A stretch of DNA of 39,755 nt from an uncultured Eubacteriales bacterium (GCA_948806215.1 CAQIDI010000007.1:1-39755); one strand, 5' to 3'; numbered from the stretch's first letter, positions 6,954 to 17,396 are shown. Notes: generated by a model from the letters alone, not told the origin. Numbers and translations are program-made.

Positions 6954-9140
6954 ATGAAAAATTTAGAATTATTAGCTCCGGCAGGAAGCAGTGAAAGTTT
7001 AATAGCAGCTTTAAATAATGGTGCAAACGCAGTTTATTTAGGAATGCAAGGTTTTAATGCCAGAAGTAAAGCAGAAAACTTTAACGAACAAAATATTAGG
7101 CAATATGTGAAGTTATGTCATTTGTTTAATGTTAAGGTTTATTTAACAGTTAACACTTTGGTTAAGGATGGCGAATTTGCCAACTTAGTAAATTTAATCA
7201 AAACCGCAGTGGAAGCAAAAGTTGATGCATTTATTATTCAGGATCTAGGTGTGGCTAATGTTTTAAAAAAGGCTTTTCCAAACATTGTTATGCACGCAAG
7301 CACTCAAATGGGAATACACAATCTAGAAGGTGCTAAAATAGCAAAACAACTGGGATTTTCTAGAATTGTGTTATCGAGAGAAGCAACATTAGAAGATATT
7401 AAAAAAATAAAAAATAATTGCGATATCGAAATTGAATATTTTGTTCAGGGTGCGCTTTGTGTTGCTTTTTCGGGCAACTGCTACTATAGCAGTTTGTGTT
7501 TTGGCGAGAGTGGAAACAGGGGCAAGTGTTTGCAACCTTGTAGGCTTTGTTACACAGCTTCCGTAAACGAAAACAAATTAAATAGTGGCTATTTAATTTC
7601 GCCAAACGACCTTTGCTTAATTACTAGATTAAACGAGTTGATTTCGGCTGGTGTTACTTCGTTTAAAATTGAAGGAAGAATGCGAAGACCGGCTTATGTT
7701 AGTCAAGCAGTGCAAAGTTACAGAAGGGCACTTGATAATTTAAAACTAGATGTAAACAACGAAATAGAAAAACTTCAAAAAGTTTTTTCTCGTGGGGTTT
7801 TTAATAGTGGTTATTATTTAGATAATAGCACACCCAAAAAACTAATTAACACTCAGTTTCAAAACCATAGGGGTGTTAAAATCGGTACAGTTATTGCGGT
7901 AAGTAAGTTTAAGGAGTTAAATAAAATAACCATAAAAACCAATAACTATAAAATAAGTGCTGGCGACGGTTTAAAGTTTATTTCCGATGGATTTGAATCC
8001 AGTATGGGGGTTGGTAACGCTAATCAAATAAAAAACAATCAGTTTGAAGTGTTTAGTAAAAATAACGCAAAAGTTGGTTGCGAAGTTTATTTAACACTCG
8101 ATAGCGAAACCGAACAAAAACTATTATCAACAACTAAAAAGTTAAGAGTTAACGCAACCTTTAATGCAAAGGTAAACAAAAAAGCCGAATTAACGCTAGA
8201 GTATAAGGGCATTAAAGCAACTGTGTTATCGGAAGAAATTATTAGCGAAGCTAAAAGTGCTCCAGCAACTTTTAATCAAATTGAAGATAGTGTTAATAGA
8301 ATGGTGGAAACTAGTTTTGAGCTTAATAACCTAACTTGCAACTTAGAAAATGTGTTTATTCCAAAATCGGTTATTAACAATTTAAGAAGAATTGCCGTTG
8401 AACAATTAGAAAACAACATTATTAGTTGTTACGAACAAAAAATGCCAAAAGTGGTTTTTGATAGTAATTTTAGCTTAAAGCCACAGTTGCAATTCGATTT
8501 TAAAAATCAAACTTATTATATTGTTGATGAAAAACAAAATTATACTGTACCAAATAACTGTAACATTGTTTTAGCTCCAAGTGTGTTTAACGAATTTGAA
8601 ATAAATAAACTAAAACAAAATTATAATGATTGTAATATTTTTGTTATGCTTCCGCTAATTGCCAGAGGCGATGATATTAACATAATTAATAAGATTATAA
8701 GCGGTTTAAATAAGCAAACCGAAGGATTAGTTATAAACAATGTTTATGGGCTATATTACGCCTTACAGGGGTTTAAGGTGGTTGCAAATTATGCTTTAAA
8801 TGTGGTTAATAGCTTTGCTTTGGAACTTCTTAACAACTTAAAAGTTTTAGATGTTACAAAAAGCATTGAAAGGGATTTAAGTTCTGGCTTAAACAAAGGT
8901 TTAAGTTTTAGAGGATATCCATCGCTTATGACATATACTCATTGTCCATATAAAACAAGTTATGGTTATAACGATTGCAAAAATTGCAAATTTGAAAAAG
9001 GCTTGCAATACACCAACGAAAGAGGGCATAGTTTTAACATTAGGCGCACAAAAATTGCCAATTGTTATTTTGAATTAATAAACGATATTTCGTTAGATTG
9101 CGATAACCCTAAAATGATTGATTTAAGGGGGAATAACTAG
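6954..9140 (+). CDS. U32 family peptidase / RNA hydroxylation-type protein with DUF3656
   Basis: The 728-aa length fits the long U32 proteins that carry a DUF3656 region (RlhA-like, E. coli YdcP). The N-terminus LELLAPAGSSESLIAAL and the block starting at Gly166 (GALCVAFSGNCYYSS, then ESGNRGKCLQPCRLCY) are the U32 signature. Cys169, 176, 192 and 196 are the likely Fe-S ligands, and a second Cys group (CPYK, then CKNCKFEKG) lies near the C-terminus. Members hydroxylate bases in rRNA or tRNA with prephenate-linked chemistry, and some are annotated as collagenase-like peptidases. Overlap with a pseudouridine synthase gene supports an RNA-modification role. Confidence 0.9.
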   Translation: MKNLELLAPAGSSESLIAALNNGANAVYLGMQGFNARSKAENFNEQNIRQYVKLCHLFNVKVYLTVNTLVKDGEFANLVNLIKTAVEAKVDAFIIQDLGVANVLKKAFPNIVMHASTQMGIHNLEGAKIAKQLGFSRIVLSREATLEDIKKIKNNCDIEIEYFVQGALCVAFSGNCYYSSLCFGESGNRGKCLQPCRLCYTASVNENKLNSGYLISPNDLCLITRLNELISAGVTSFKIEGRMRRPAYVSQAVQSYRRALDNLKLDVNNEIEKLQKVFSRGVFNSGYYLDNSTPKKLINTQFQNHRGVKIGTVIAVSKFKELNKITIKTNNYKISAGDGLKFISDGFESSMGVGNANQIKNNQFEVFSKNNAKVGCEVYLTLDSETEQKLLSTTKKLRVNATFNAKVNKKAELTLEYKGIKATVLSEEIISEAKSAPATFNQIEDSVNRMVETSFELNNLTCNLENVFIPKSVINNLRRIAVEQLENNIISCYEQKMPKVVFDSNFSLKPQLQFDFKNQTYYIVDEKQNYTVPNNCNIVLAPSVFNEFEINKLKQNYNDCNIFVMLPLIARGDDINIINKIISGLNKQTEGLVINNVYGLYYALQGFKVVANYALNVVNSFALELLNNLKVLDVTKSIERDLSSGLNKGLSFRGYPSLMTYTHCPYKTSYGYNDCKNCKFEKGLQYTNERGHSFNIRRTKIANCYFELINDISLDCDNPKMIDLRGNN

Positions 9141-9991
9141 TGAAAGAATTTGTTGTTAAAAGTCAAGGCTCTTTAATTAAAGTTGTGCAAAAAGAAATGC
9201 CGCAATTAAACTATAATATAATTTTAAAAACCTTACGCAAAAAAGATATTAAAGTTAATGGTAAAAGGGTTAATAAAGATATTGAAGTAAAGGTTGGCGA
9301 TGTTGTTTCGGTTTATGCTTTTATATCGGAAGTACCTAAAATTAATAGAGTGTTTGAAGATGATAATATATTAATTGTTAATAAGCCAACAGGAATAGAA
9401 GTTGTTGGAAACGAAAACGATTTAGTTAACATACTTAGTGGCGAAGGCGTTAATGTTATTGCTTGCCACAGAATTGATGTTAACACAGAAGGTTTGGTTT
9501 TATTTGCAAAAAACGAGATGGCGGAAAAAATTATTACTAACGCTTTTAAAAATAAAACAATAAACAAATATTATTTAGCTTGGGTTAACGGAAAACCACT
9601 TAAAAAAACCGATGTTTTAAATGATTATTTATTAAAAGATGCAGATAATTCGCAAGTTAAAATTTTTAAAACTAAAGTTAATAATTCTAAACCAATAACA
9701 ACCATATATAGTGTTATAGAAGAATATAACTCAACTTCGCTTTTAAAGGTTCAAATACCAACAGGAAAAACACATCAAATAAGGGCACATTTAAGTTTTA
9801 TTGGTCACCCAATAATTGGTGATGAAAAGTATGGTGAAAAAAGCGTTAACAAAAAATTTAATTTAAAAAAGCAGTGTTTAACAGCTGTTAAACTAGAATT
9901 AAATTTTGGAAATAGCAAGCTTAGTTATTTAAACAATAAAACCTTTGAAACAAATTGTTCTTGGTTAAAATATGTGGTTAAAGATAAATAA
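9140..9991 (+). CDS. RluA-family pseudouridine synthase
   Basis: The 283-aa protein has an N-terminal S4-like RNA-binding region (about 1-60). The catalytic domain carries HRIDVNTEGLVLFAK, with the catalytic aspartate at 113, and later PTGKTHQIRAHLSFIGHPIIGDEKYG, both standard for the RluA family. It converts uridine to pseudouridine in rRNA or tRNA; the exact site cannot be told. The GTG start overlaps the last base of the U32 stop (TAGTG), so the two genes are translationally coupled, with AAGGGGG (9126-9131) as ribosome binding site. Confidence 0.92.
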   Translation: MKEFVVKSQGSLIKVVQKEMPQLNYNIILKTLRKKDIKVNGKRVNKDIEVKVGDVVSVYAFISEVPKINRVFEDDNILIVNKPTGIEVVGNENDLVNILSGEGVNVIACHRIDVNTEGLVLFAKNEMAEKIITNAFKNKTINKYYLAWVNGKPLKKTDVLNDYLLKDADNSQVKIFKTKVNNSKPITTIYSVIEEYNSTSLLKVQIPTGKTHQIRAHLSFIGHPIIGDEKYGEKSVNKKFNLKKQCLTAVKLELNFGNSKLSYLNNKTFETNCSWLKYVVKDK

Positions 9992-10020
9992 AAAAGAAAG
10001 CAAAACTTGCTTTCTTTTTT
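9991..10020. terminator. Bidirectional terminator
   Basis: AAAAAGAAAGCAA (9991-10003) pairs with TTGCTTTCTTTTT (10007-10019) around a 3-base loop. It separates the convergent RluA and ABC genes. Confidence 0.85.
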
Positions 10021-10038
10021 TATAAAGTTTGAATTCAA

Positions 10039-12930
10039 TTAAAATGCTCTACGAATTGTTTCAACTGGTTTTTGTCGTGAAACCGAAGCGATTGGCATTA
10101 TTGCAGAAATTATTCCAACACCAATGCTTAGTGCAAAAATAATTAAAACTTGTCTTATTCCAAACGCTGCAAGAGGAATATATAAATTTAAGAATTTTGT
10201 TAAAAACATATTAACAAAAACACATCCAACAGCCGAAAGTATTGTTGCACAAACTGCATTAATTAGTGCAATAGCAACAGCTTCTACCACAAACATTTTT
10301 AAAATGTCTGAGCCTCGTGCTCCTAATGCTCTTAAAATTCCAATTTCACCGTATTTGTTTTTAATACTGGTAGAAATAAAATTAGAAAACATAACAATGC
10401 TAAATAGTGCAAAAACACCAGATACAATTAAAAATAGTAACGATAAATTTGCAAAGAAATCGCCGTTAGCTCTAATCATAGCAATAGCATTATTTTTGCT
10501 AGCATAACAAATTCCGCTAGATTTTAATAGTAGGTTACTAAGCGAGTTAATGTTTCCTTTGCTTGTGTTAGTTGCCACAAACGAAGAATAAGGGCCTTGC
10601 ATTAAATTAATTCCAAGGTTATTAATTCCTCCGGTGGATAAAATAAACGAACTGGTTGCCGAAACATTAACATTTGTGTAAAACCCAACAATTTTAAATT
10701 GGTTGTTTTCAACGTTAACTTCTATTGGCTTAGTTGTGCCCGGTTGATATTTGCTTGTGTCGGTTTTAGTAACAATAAATTCTCTAACAAAAGAATCTTC
10801 TTCGTTGTTTCTAACTTCCTGAATTTCTTTTAGTTTTGAAAGGGCGGAATTAAATAAATGCATTTTATCTTTACTAGAAGCCGATTTTAAATCGTCAAGA
10901 GCTTTATCTATTTCGGTTGCATATCCAGAAAATTTAGGATAAATATCAACATTATTATTAGCAAATGTTTTTAAACTGGTAATAATATCATCGTATAACA
11001 CTTTAAATTGTGTTACATCAACCAAAACTTCGTTTTCGTTTAGTTTAGTTTTATTGTTTTCTAAAAATAAATAAGGAACAAATTCTTGATTGTTTGTTGA
11101 ATTATTAACAATAAGTTTTTCAAAATCATCAAAGTTATAAAATGTGTTACGCTGAGTTTTAACAGTTCCATCTTTAGCATTAAACTCAAAGTTATAAGCT
11201 TTGTTTATAAACTTATTTAATGTGTTATATCTTGTAACGCAATAATCAGCAAAGCCAGGTTTAACAAAAGCATATAAGTTTAAACTGTTGGTTATGTAGT
11301 TTTTAAATTCGTTTTGATTCATATTGGAGTTTTCATCAAAGTTATCTTTTAACTTATCAAATTTTTTGTTAATAGTTCCGGTGTTAATTATGCCAACAAT
11401 TTTATATTTTTGTTTTGCTCCAGTTGTGCCAAGGCTAAGTGTTAACGGATTTGTTTCGTTAATAATTTCGTCTAAACTATTTAATACTTTAATGTTGTTA
11501 TTAGCATCGGTGTAGGTGTAGCTCCAGTTTAACATACAATTTGCAAAATATTCCGAAATTGCAACTTCATCAAATTGGTTTGGTAACCTTCCAGATAGTA
11601 AACTAAAGTTATAGTTATTTAAGTCGTCTTGGTTAAATTCTATAGCACCAAGCAAATTTTTATAATAATAATATTTGCTAATTTTATATGGCTCATTGTT
11701 TTTTAATTCGTTTGGAACTTGAGTGCCAATATAATAAGAATTATAAACCCCTTTAATATCGTATCCGGTTTGAGATTTAAGCGAATCGATTAGAGCATTA
11801 CTAAAATTAATATCATAGTTGTTTTTATTATCTTCGGTTATGCTAGTAGTCATTGTAACCGATGGAGTGATGGATGATTTTAGTGTGTTTGCTGCAAGCC
11901 TGCCTTCGTCGTAAATTGCAAGTGAATCAAAAATTCCAAAAATCGAAAACGCAAGTGCACATAAAATTATTGTTATTGCTAGCCTTATTTTTTTTGACTT
12001 TAGGGTGTTAAGTCCAAGTTTAATTGTGTCCCAAAAGCCTAAGTGTGTTTTAATAAAATTTGAGTTCTCGTTATAAATTTTCTTTTTTTGAATTTTAGTT
12101 TGTTGTTTTATAACGTCAATATTATCGGTTACGTGCACATCTTTGCCAGCTTTTACAGCGGTTTTTATTTTTTGTAGGTCGTCGTCTATTAAGGTTGCAC
12201 CACGCCTAATTGATAAAATTTCTTTTTTCTCAACAAGGTTTGTTTTTGTGTTTTCGCTGGTTTGTATGGTTATGTCGCTTTCAATTTTACCATCTTTAAA
12301 CTGAATAATTCTATCGGCAAATTTGTTCGCTAATTCTAAATCGTGCGAAACAACTATAACAAGTTTATCTTTACTTAACTTTTTTAATAACGACATTATT
12401 TGTAAACCATTTTCGGTATCTAAAGCACCAGTTGGTTCGTCTGCCATTATAATGGATGGGTTTTTAATAAGGGCTCTTGCAATGGCAACTCTTTGGCGTT
12501 GTCCACCACTAAGTTCTTGCGGTTTTCTTAAAGATACATCCTTTAAATCTACCTTTGCCAAAATTTTTTCAACTTGTTTTTTATCATCTTTTAATCCTTG
12601 AAGTTGGGTGGCAAGAGTTAAATTTTTTTCTATAGACATATTATCCAAAAGGTTATACTCTTGAAAAATAAAACCAATAAATGTGTTTCTGTAACTATCG
12701 TAATCTAGTTTTGAAAATTCTTTTGTGCTTTTTCCTTTAATTAAAATTTCGCCATCATCAAAATTATCAAGTGCACCAATAACATTAAGTAGAGTGGTTT
12801 TGCCTGAACCTGATTTTCCAGTAATAAAAACCATACCAGTTTCTTCAAAATATAAATCAACACCATTTAAAGCTCGCACTTCTTGATTTTTTGTTTTATA
12901 AATTTTAGTGATGCCTTTTAATTCTAACAT
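10039..12930 (-). CDS. ABC transporter, ATPase fused to FtsX-like permease (MacB-like)
   Basis: The 963-aa fusion begins with a complete LolD/MacB-type ATPase: Walker A GKSGSGKTT (38-46), signature LSGGQ (140-144), Walker B IIMADEPT (D164, E165) and the H-loop VVSHD. A linker of about 90 residues leads to the first membrane helix (about 316-340). A large outside domain (about 345-835) is then followed by three C-terminal helices with the FtsX motif NKYGEIGILRALGA. Such type VII exporters move substrates such as peptides or lipoproteins or act as mechanotransmission pumps. One polypeptide would dimerise to form the transporter. GGGAG precedes the start on the minus strand. Confidence 0.9.
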   Translation of the reverse strand: MLELKGITKIYKTKNQEVRALNGVDLYFEETGMVFITGKSGSGKTTLLNVIGALDNFDDGEILIKGKSTKEFSKLDYDSYRNTFIGFIFQEYNLLDNMSIEKNLTLATQLQGLKDDKKQVEKILAKVDLKDVSLRKPQELSGGQRQRVAIARALIKNPSIIMADEPTGALDTENGLQIMSLLKKLSKDKLVIVVSHDLELANKFADRIIQFKDGKIESDITIQTSENTKTNLVEKKEILSIRRGATLIDDDLQKIKTAVKAGKDVHVTDNIDVIKQQTKIQKKKIYNENSNFIKTHLGFWDTIKLGLNTLKSKKIRLAITIILCALAFSIFGIFDSLAIYDEGRLAANTLKSSITPSVTMTTSITEDNKNNYDINFSNALIDSLKSQTGYDIKGVYNSYYIGTQVPNELKNNEPYKISKYYYYKNLLGAIEFNQDDLNNYNFSLLSGRLPNQFDEVAISEYFANCMLNWSYTYTDANNNIKVLNSLDEIINETNPLTLSLGTTGAKQKYKIVGIINTGTINKKFDKLKDNFDENSNMNQNEFKNYITNSLNLYAFVKPGFADYCVTRYNTLNKFINKAYNFEFNAKDGTVKTQRNTFYNFDDFEKLIVNNSTNNQEFVPYLFLENNKTKLNENEVLVDVTQFKVLYDDIITSLKTFANNNVDIYPKFSGYATEIDKALDDLKSASSKDKMHLFNSALSKLKEIQEVRNNEEDSFVREFIVTKTDTSKYQPGTTKPIEVNVENNQFKIVGFYTNVNVSATSSFILSTGGINNLGINLMQGPYSSFVATNTSKGNINSLSNLLLKSSGICYASKNNAIAMIRANGDFFANLSLLFLIVSGVFALFSIVMFSNFISTSIKNKYGEIGILRALGARGSDILKMFVVEAVAIALINAVCATILSAVGCVFVNMFLTKFLNLYIPLAAFGIRQVLIIFALSIGVGIISAIMPIASVSRQKPVETIRRAF

Positions 12931-12976
12931 TTATAAGTCTCCCAACATTTTTAACGAATTAATTAATTTTTAACAT

Positions 12977-12997
12977 ACATAATTTAACATATTATGT
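12977..12997. promoter_or_regulatory. Inverted repeat in the divergent control region
   Basis: ACATAAT (12977-12983) and ATTATGT (12991-12997) are perfect inverted halves 7 bases apart, in the 212-base gap between the ABC gene and the DUF5722 gene. It is a possible operator. In such AT-rich DNA chance is also possible. Confidence 0.3.
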
Positions 12998-13142
12998 GTA
13001 AAATTAAAAATAAAAACAAAATATTATATATTTTTTGCAGTTTTATAGTAATAATATGGCGATTTTTGTTATTTTTTGTATTTTGGTGGAAAAAAATATT
13101 TAAATGTGCTAATTTATTTATAGAATTTTTTTGAGGTAACTT

Positions 13143-15041
13143 GTGAAAAAATCGTTAAGATTACTTTATTTATTATTAATATTTCCGTTACTTAGTTGTT
13201 TTAGTTTAGCGGGATGCTCGTTTATTCCTGTTGATTGGAACATTAACGATGGCTTTGATAATGATAACTATATTCCGCCTGACTATAGTTTTAATATTTC
13301 TGCAACTAGTAACAATATTGTTATTGATGCTAAAAACATTGGGGATTATGGTGAAGAAGCAAAAATTGTGGCTTTGCCTATTTATGAATATCTTTACGAT
13401 GAAGAAACTAAAGGTTTAGCAGAAGAAACATCGGCAACTCCAATAGAACTTGCTTCTTACGAATGTGGAACAACCAAACAATTTGTTTTTGATAGATATT
13501 TTAATGAAACTTCCGATGCAATTTATTATAAATATTTTGTTTTAAGCGATTCCGATGAGATTTTGGCTGGCCCAATGTTTTGCACCGAAATAGAACCTAT
13601 ATTTAAACACGAAGTTCCAATTAAACCTGTTAACAAAAAGGGCATTACTTGCGAAGATATTTTTGATCCAGTTGTTACCGATTTGGGTTGTTCTTATACC
13701 GAAATTAATTTTGTGATTGATGCAATAATTGTTCCTAACGAACGATTTGTTAATGGCAAAGTTGTTAAAATTAATTGGGAAGAAAACACAAACACCAATG
13801 GCGAGTTAACCATTTCTGCAGAAGGTAGAAGTTATGTTGTTGATTATTTAGACTATAATGGCGAACGCTATTATTTTAGATTAGCCTCGTTTGAGTATTA
13901 CGATAAACTAATAAAAGAATTTACCGATCGTGATGTTATTATGACTTTAATTTTATTGTTGCCAAATGTTTTAGATCAGTATATTCAACCATACTTTTTA
14001 AAATATCCAAACACCGAAGCCACAACAACATTTATGCAACCAAACACATCAAACAAGTATGGTGCAGGTTATTGGGGTGCGCTTATGGAGTTTTTAGCAA
14101 AACGCTACTCAAGCGAAAACTCGGAATATGGATATGTTCAAGCATATATTTTAGGTAACGAAATTGATGGCTCGTTTCACTATAATGCCATAGTTGGTCC
14201 TGGTCAGGCTGCACCATTACTTGAAGATTATATGGAAGAATACGAAAGAGAAATGCGAATTTCTAATCAGGCAATAAAAAAATATCATCCAAATAATCAA
14301 ATTTATATTTCGTTAACACATTTTTGGAATTCTAGTTATGAAGATTATGTTGCTAAAGAAATTGTTGATTATTTAACTGCTAAAACCTTACGCCAAGGAA
14401 ACTACGATTTTGGTTTAACAGTTCACCCTTATGGGGTTAGCTTAACAAAGCCAGAGTTTTGGAAAGGCGATTTGGCAACAAATGGTTTTAATGGTTCTTT
14501 AAATTCAACCTATATAACCTGGAGCAACTTAGAAGTTTTACAATTATATTTGGAACAACCAAGCAAATTATGTAATGGAAAAGTTAGATCGGTTTATATT
14601 ACCGAAGGTGGAGTTGCATCGTCTTCTTCTGGCGAATTAAAAGAAATAACAAAAATGCAACAAGCAGCAGGTGTTGCTTATCTATATTATAAAGCTACAC
14701 AACTAAGTTGCGTTAAAGCTGTTAGTTACTATAGGCTGCTAGATAATATTGGCGATGGGGCTTACTTTGGCTTGCTAAATGGTAATTGGCAGAAAAAACC
14801 AGCTTACGATGTTTGGAAATATATAGATACTCAATATTCGTTTGATGTTAGTATGCCATATTTAAAGTATATTGAATGGACAACTATGGATGGTTGGACG
14901 TCAATAACTCACAGTGTTGAAACCGATGTTACTAGCTATAAAGATACAATGAAATTGGTTGAAAGCAAATTTGATTGGGATACAAATTGGAACGAAGATT
15001 TAATTATGGTTAGATATATCGATGAACCATTTTATGGTTAA
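13143..15041 (+). CDS. DUF5722-type lipoprotein, glycoside-hydrolase-like
   Basis: A lipoprotein signal (hydrophobic core, then LAGC) anchors this 632-aa protein outside the membrane. The region after residue 160 matches the DUF5722 style of TIM-barrel hydrolase. YILGNEID holds Glu340 in the acid/base position, and YITEGG holds Glu488 in the nucleophile position. Aromatic motifs such as YWGALMEFLAKRYS and LTVHPYG line the presumed cleft. It probably cleaves a glycan, but the substrate is unknown. The GTG start is preceded by GAGG. The gene ends in a strong hairpin terminator. Confidence 0.82.
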   Translation: MKKSLRLLYLLLIFPLLSCFSLAGCSFIPVDWNINDGFDNDNYIPPDYSFNISATSNNIVIDAKNIGDYGEEAKIVALPIYEYLYDEETKGLAEETSATPIELASYECGTTKQFVFDRYFNETSDAIYYKYFVLSDSDEILAGPMFCTEIEPIFKHEVPIKPVNKKGITCEDIFDPVVTDLGCSYTEINFVIDAIIVPNERFVNGKVVKINWEENTNTNGELTISAEGRSYVVDYLDYNGERYYFRLASFEYYDKLIKEFTDRDVIMTLILLLPNVLDQYIQPYFLKYPNTEATTTFMQPNTSNKYGAGYWGALMEFLAKRYSSENSEYGYVQAYILGNEIDGSFHYNAIVGPGQAAPLLEDYMEEYEREMRISNQAIKKYHPNNQIYISLTHFWNSSYEDYVAKEIVDYLTAKTLRQGNYDFGLTVHPYGVSLTKPEFWKGDLATNGFNGSLNSTYITWSNLEVLQLYLEQPSKLCNGKVRSVYITEGGVASSSSGELKEITKMQQAAGVAYLYYKATQLSCVKAVSYYRLLDNIGDGAYFGLLNGNWQKKPAYDVWKYIDTQYSFDVSMPYLKYIEWTTMDGWTSITHSVETDVTSYKDTMKLVESKFDWDTNWNEDLIMVRYIDEPFYG

Positions 15042-15078
15042 TATTACAATTTTATAAATAAATAATAATTAAATAAAT

Positions 15079-15115
15079 GCACATTATAAACATAATGTTT
15101 GTAATGTGCTTTTTT
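15079..15115 (+). terminator. Terminator after the DUF5722 gene
   Basis: A stem of about 15 bp (GCACATTATAAACAT at 15079-15093 with the complementary arm ending 15109, one internal mismatch) is followed by TTTTTT. Confidence 0.88.
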
Positions 15116-15117
15116 AC

Positions 15118-15146
15118 TTGTCACGGGTGGGGGTCTGTGCTAACAT
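15118..15146 (+). promoter_or_regulatory. Promoter of the MBG-domain lipoprotein gene
   Basis: TTGTCA (15118-15123), a 17-base spacer and TAACAT (15141-15146). The spacer is unusually G-rich for this genome (GGGTGGGGGT). Confidence 0.45.
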
Positions 15147-15183
15147 TAAAAGGTGAAAAAACTAAAAAAATAAGGAAGAAATT

Positions 15184-17364
15184 ATGAGAAACAAAGTTGT
15201 AAATTATTTATTAATTAGCGTAATGTTTGCTTTTTTAGTTTTAGGTAGCACCCTTTTGCTTACTGGTTGTGGCCCTAAAAACTACGATTTAAGCGGAATT
15301 TCATTTAATGATGCAACTGTTAATTACGATGGAACTGCTAAGTTTATAAGGTTGGAAGGAACTTTGCCAGAAGGCTTAGAAGTTAATTATAAATATTACA
15401 CAAACGAAACTTACGAAACCGAAGCCACAAGCACTGTTGATGCTGGAACATATTATGTTAAAGCCAACTTTACTGCGGCAAAAGGTTACAACACTCCCGA
15501 ATCGTTAACCGCAAAACTTGTTATTAACAAAATTGATTTTGTTAATGTGAATTTTGTTGTTACCGCAACAAACGAAGATTACGAAACAAATGCGGAAGCA
15601 AAATTGAATTCCGATGGTTCATTCTATTTTGAAGCAAATAATAAGTTATACGAAAAAATAACAGTTACAAATAACAAAGGTTTTAATCAAAGTGTTAAGT
15701 TCTATAAGGATGAACAGCACACAATCGAAGCACCAGCAGCACTTCAAAACTTTGGACAAAAAGTTTATGCTGTTGTTACTTTAACAAATAAAAATTTTAA
15801 CGATGCTACTTTTGATTTAGAAATTAGAGTAGAAAGAAAAACTATCGAACTAAAATCTTACGAAGATTTATTAATTATGTACGATCATATTCACGGCAAA
15901 AATCCATTAGATCAAACTGCAAGATTAAATATTAGATATTTACTAGCAAACGATATTGATTGTGCCGATGAACAAGGAAATCCAAGACTTTGGAAAAGTA
16001 TTGCTGGATTATATAGCGAAACAATATTTTTCTGCAGTGAATTTGATGGAAATGATCACACAATTTCAAATTTGAAATATAACATTAATTCGGTAGATAA
16101 AGATGTTGCTGGTTCCGAAAATGGTTTGTTTATTAGCTTTTTCGGAAATGCATCCGATTGCTATATTCATAATGTAACATTTAGCAACATTTCAATCGAA
16201 GTTAAGGCGGGCGATTTTGAACGCGTAGACCACGAAACTTGGGGTGCACAAAATCCACTTTATGCAGCAGTTGTTGTTGGCAGATTAGAAAGTGCTATGG
16301 TTGATTCTAATAAACCTTCAACCTTTATTCACGATATTACAGTTAAAAATTGCGATATAAGAGTTGATGCATTTAAAATGTATGTTGGTGCAATTATTGC
16401 TAAAGATCAGGTTACCGATAGTGTAACTTCAACTAGAGATAATCTTCACGTTGAAAACTGCAATATTTATGCTATTAGTACTGAATATATGGATTCGATG
16501 TGGGTTGGTGGAATCTCTGGCGTTACCGATCAATCAACAGGATATTTATATACTAATTGCTCGGTTAAAAATTTAAAAATTGGTTTCGATTACGAAAGCT
16601 ACGAAGCAGCAACTACTAAAGCTGAAAAAAATAAATATATTTCTTTAGTTAATGAAGCTATTGTTGGTGGTTTTGTTGGAACAATTGGAACACAAGTAAA
16701 ATTTGTTAATTGCACTTTAGATAACTACTTAATTGCTACAACTAGAAAAACAGGCTACTATGGTAGTTTATCTAGAAAAGTTGAATTTGAAAATTGCTCA
16801 CACACACAAAGCAATCCAAATTGGAACGAAATTAAAGGTGTTTATAACTACACCGATAAAGTTGACGAATCTGAATTAAATTGGAACGATGCAACTTATG
16901 TTAAACCAGAACCGAAACCTGCTATTACACAAGTTTCAACAAATAAAGAAGAATATTTAGTTGGCGAAAAAATTGTTGTAAATGTAACAGCGGCTAAAGA
17001 AGATATTGATGAAAATAACCTACATTATTTATGGGTTGGGTTATATAGAAAAGGCGATTTTGATGCTAATAATGGTGCTGGGTATTTAGCTTATGTTTAT
17101 TTATATGATAACCCTAATTACACAGCTTCTCCTGATGGATCTGATTGGTGGACTAAATATAGAAGCTTAAAAAATAGAACAACATTCTTCCTTGTTGGTG
17201 AAACAACAGTGGATTGGGGTGTTACTAATGCAACACCTGAAACAATGGCAGAAGCAATTCCAGACCAATTAGATGCTGGAGAATATGAACTAGTGTTAAT
17301 TAATGATGGCGTTGGTTCTTATTACGCTGCAGATAGAGTTGAATTTAGCATTGTTGAAGAATAA
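15184..17364 (+). CDS. Surface lipoprotein with MBG-like and beta-helix-like regions
   Basis: The 726-aa protein starts with a lipoprotein signal ending in LTGC. Residues about 35-115 look like an MBG-type bacterial Ig domain (VNYDGTAKFIRLEGTLPEG, then VDAGTYYVKANF and AKLVINK), and a second, weaker copy may follow. From about 230 to 560 the sequence resembles GLUG/right-handed beta-helix proteins (LLANDIDCADE, FDGNDHTISNLKYNI, repeated NVTFSNIS- and NCSVKNL-like turns). The C-terminal 150 residues form another Ig-like domain. It is likely a surface adhesin or glycan-binding protein. AAGGAAG sets the start. A DUF5722 lipoprotein precedes it under a separate promoter. Confidence 0.8.
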   Translation: MRNKVVNYLLISVMFAFLVLGSTLLLTGCGPKNYDLSGISFNDATVNYDGTAKFIRLEGTLPEGLEVNYKYYTNETYETEATSTVDAGTYYVKANFTAAKGYNTPESLTAKLVINKIDFVNVNFVVTATNEDYETNAEAKLNSDGSFYFEANNKLYEKITVTNNKGFNQSVKFYKDEQHTIEAPAALQNFGQKVYAVVTLTNKNFNDATFDLEIRVERKTIELKSYEDLLIMYDHIHGKNPLDQTARLNIRYLLANDIDCADEQGNPRLWKSIAGLYSETIFFCSEFDGNDHTISNLKYNINSVDKDVAGSENGLFISFFGNASDCYIHNVTFSNISIEVKAGDFERVDHETWGAQNPLYAAVVVGRLESAMVDSNKPSTFIHDITVKNCDIRVDAFKMYVGAIIAKDQVTDSVTSTRDNLHVENCNIYAISTEYMDSMWVGGISGVTDQSTGYLYTNCSVKNLKIGFDYESYEAATTKAEKNKYISLVNEAIVGGFVGTIGTQVKFVNCTLDNYLIATTRKTGYYGSLSRKVEFENCSHTQSNPNWNEIKGVYNYTDKVDESELNWNDATYVKPEPKPAITQVSTNKEEYLVGEKIVVNVTAAKEDIDENNLHYLWVGLYRKGDFDANNGAGYLAYVYLYDNPNYTASPDGSDWWTKYRSLKNRTTFFLVGETTVDWGVTNATPETMAEAIPDQLDAGEYELVLINDGVGSYYAADRVEFSIVEE

Positions 17365-17368
17365 AATT

Positions 17369-17396
17369 AAAAGTGAACCAAAAGGTTCACTTTTTT
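17369..17396 (+). terminator. Terminator after the MBG lipoprotein gene
   Basis: AAAAGTGAACC (17369-17379) pairs perfectly with GGTTCACTTTT (17384-17394) around a 4-base loop, then a T run. Confidence 0.9.

Noticed and set aside
15124..15140. G-rich promoter spacer as a phase-variable tract
   Set aside because: The longest run is five Gs, too short for frequent slippage. Kept only as part of the promoter.
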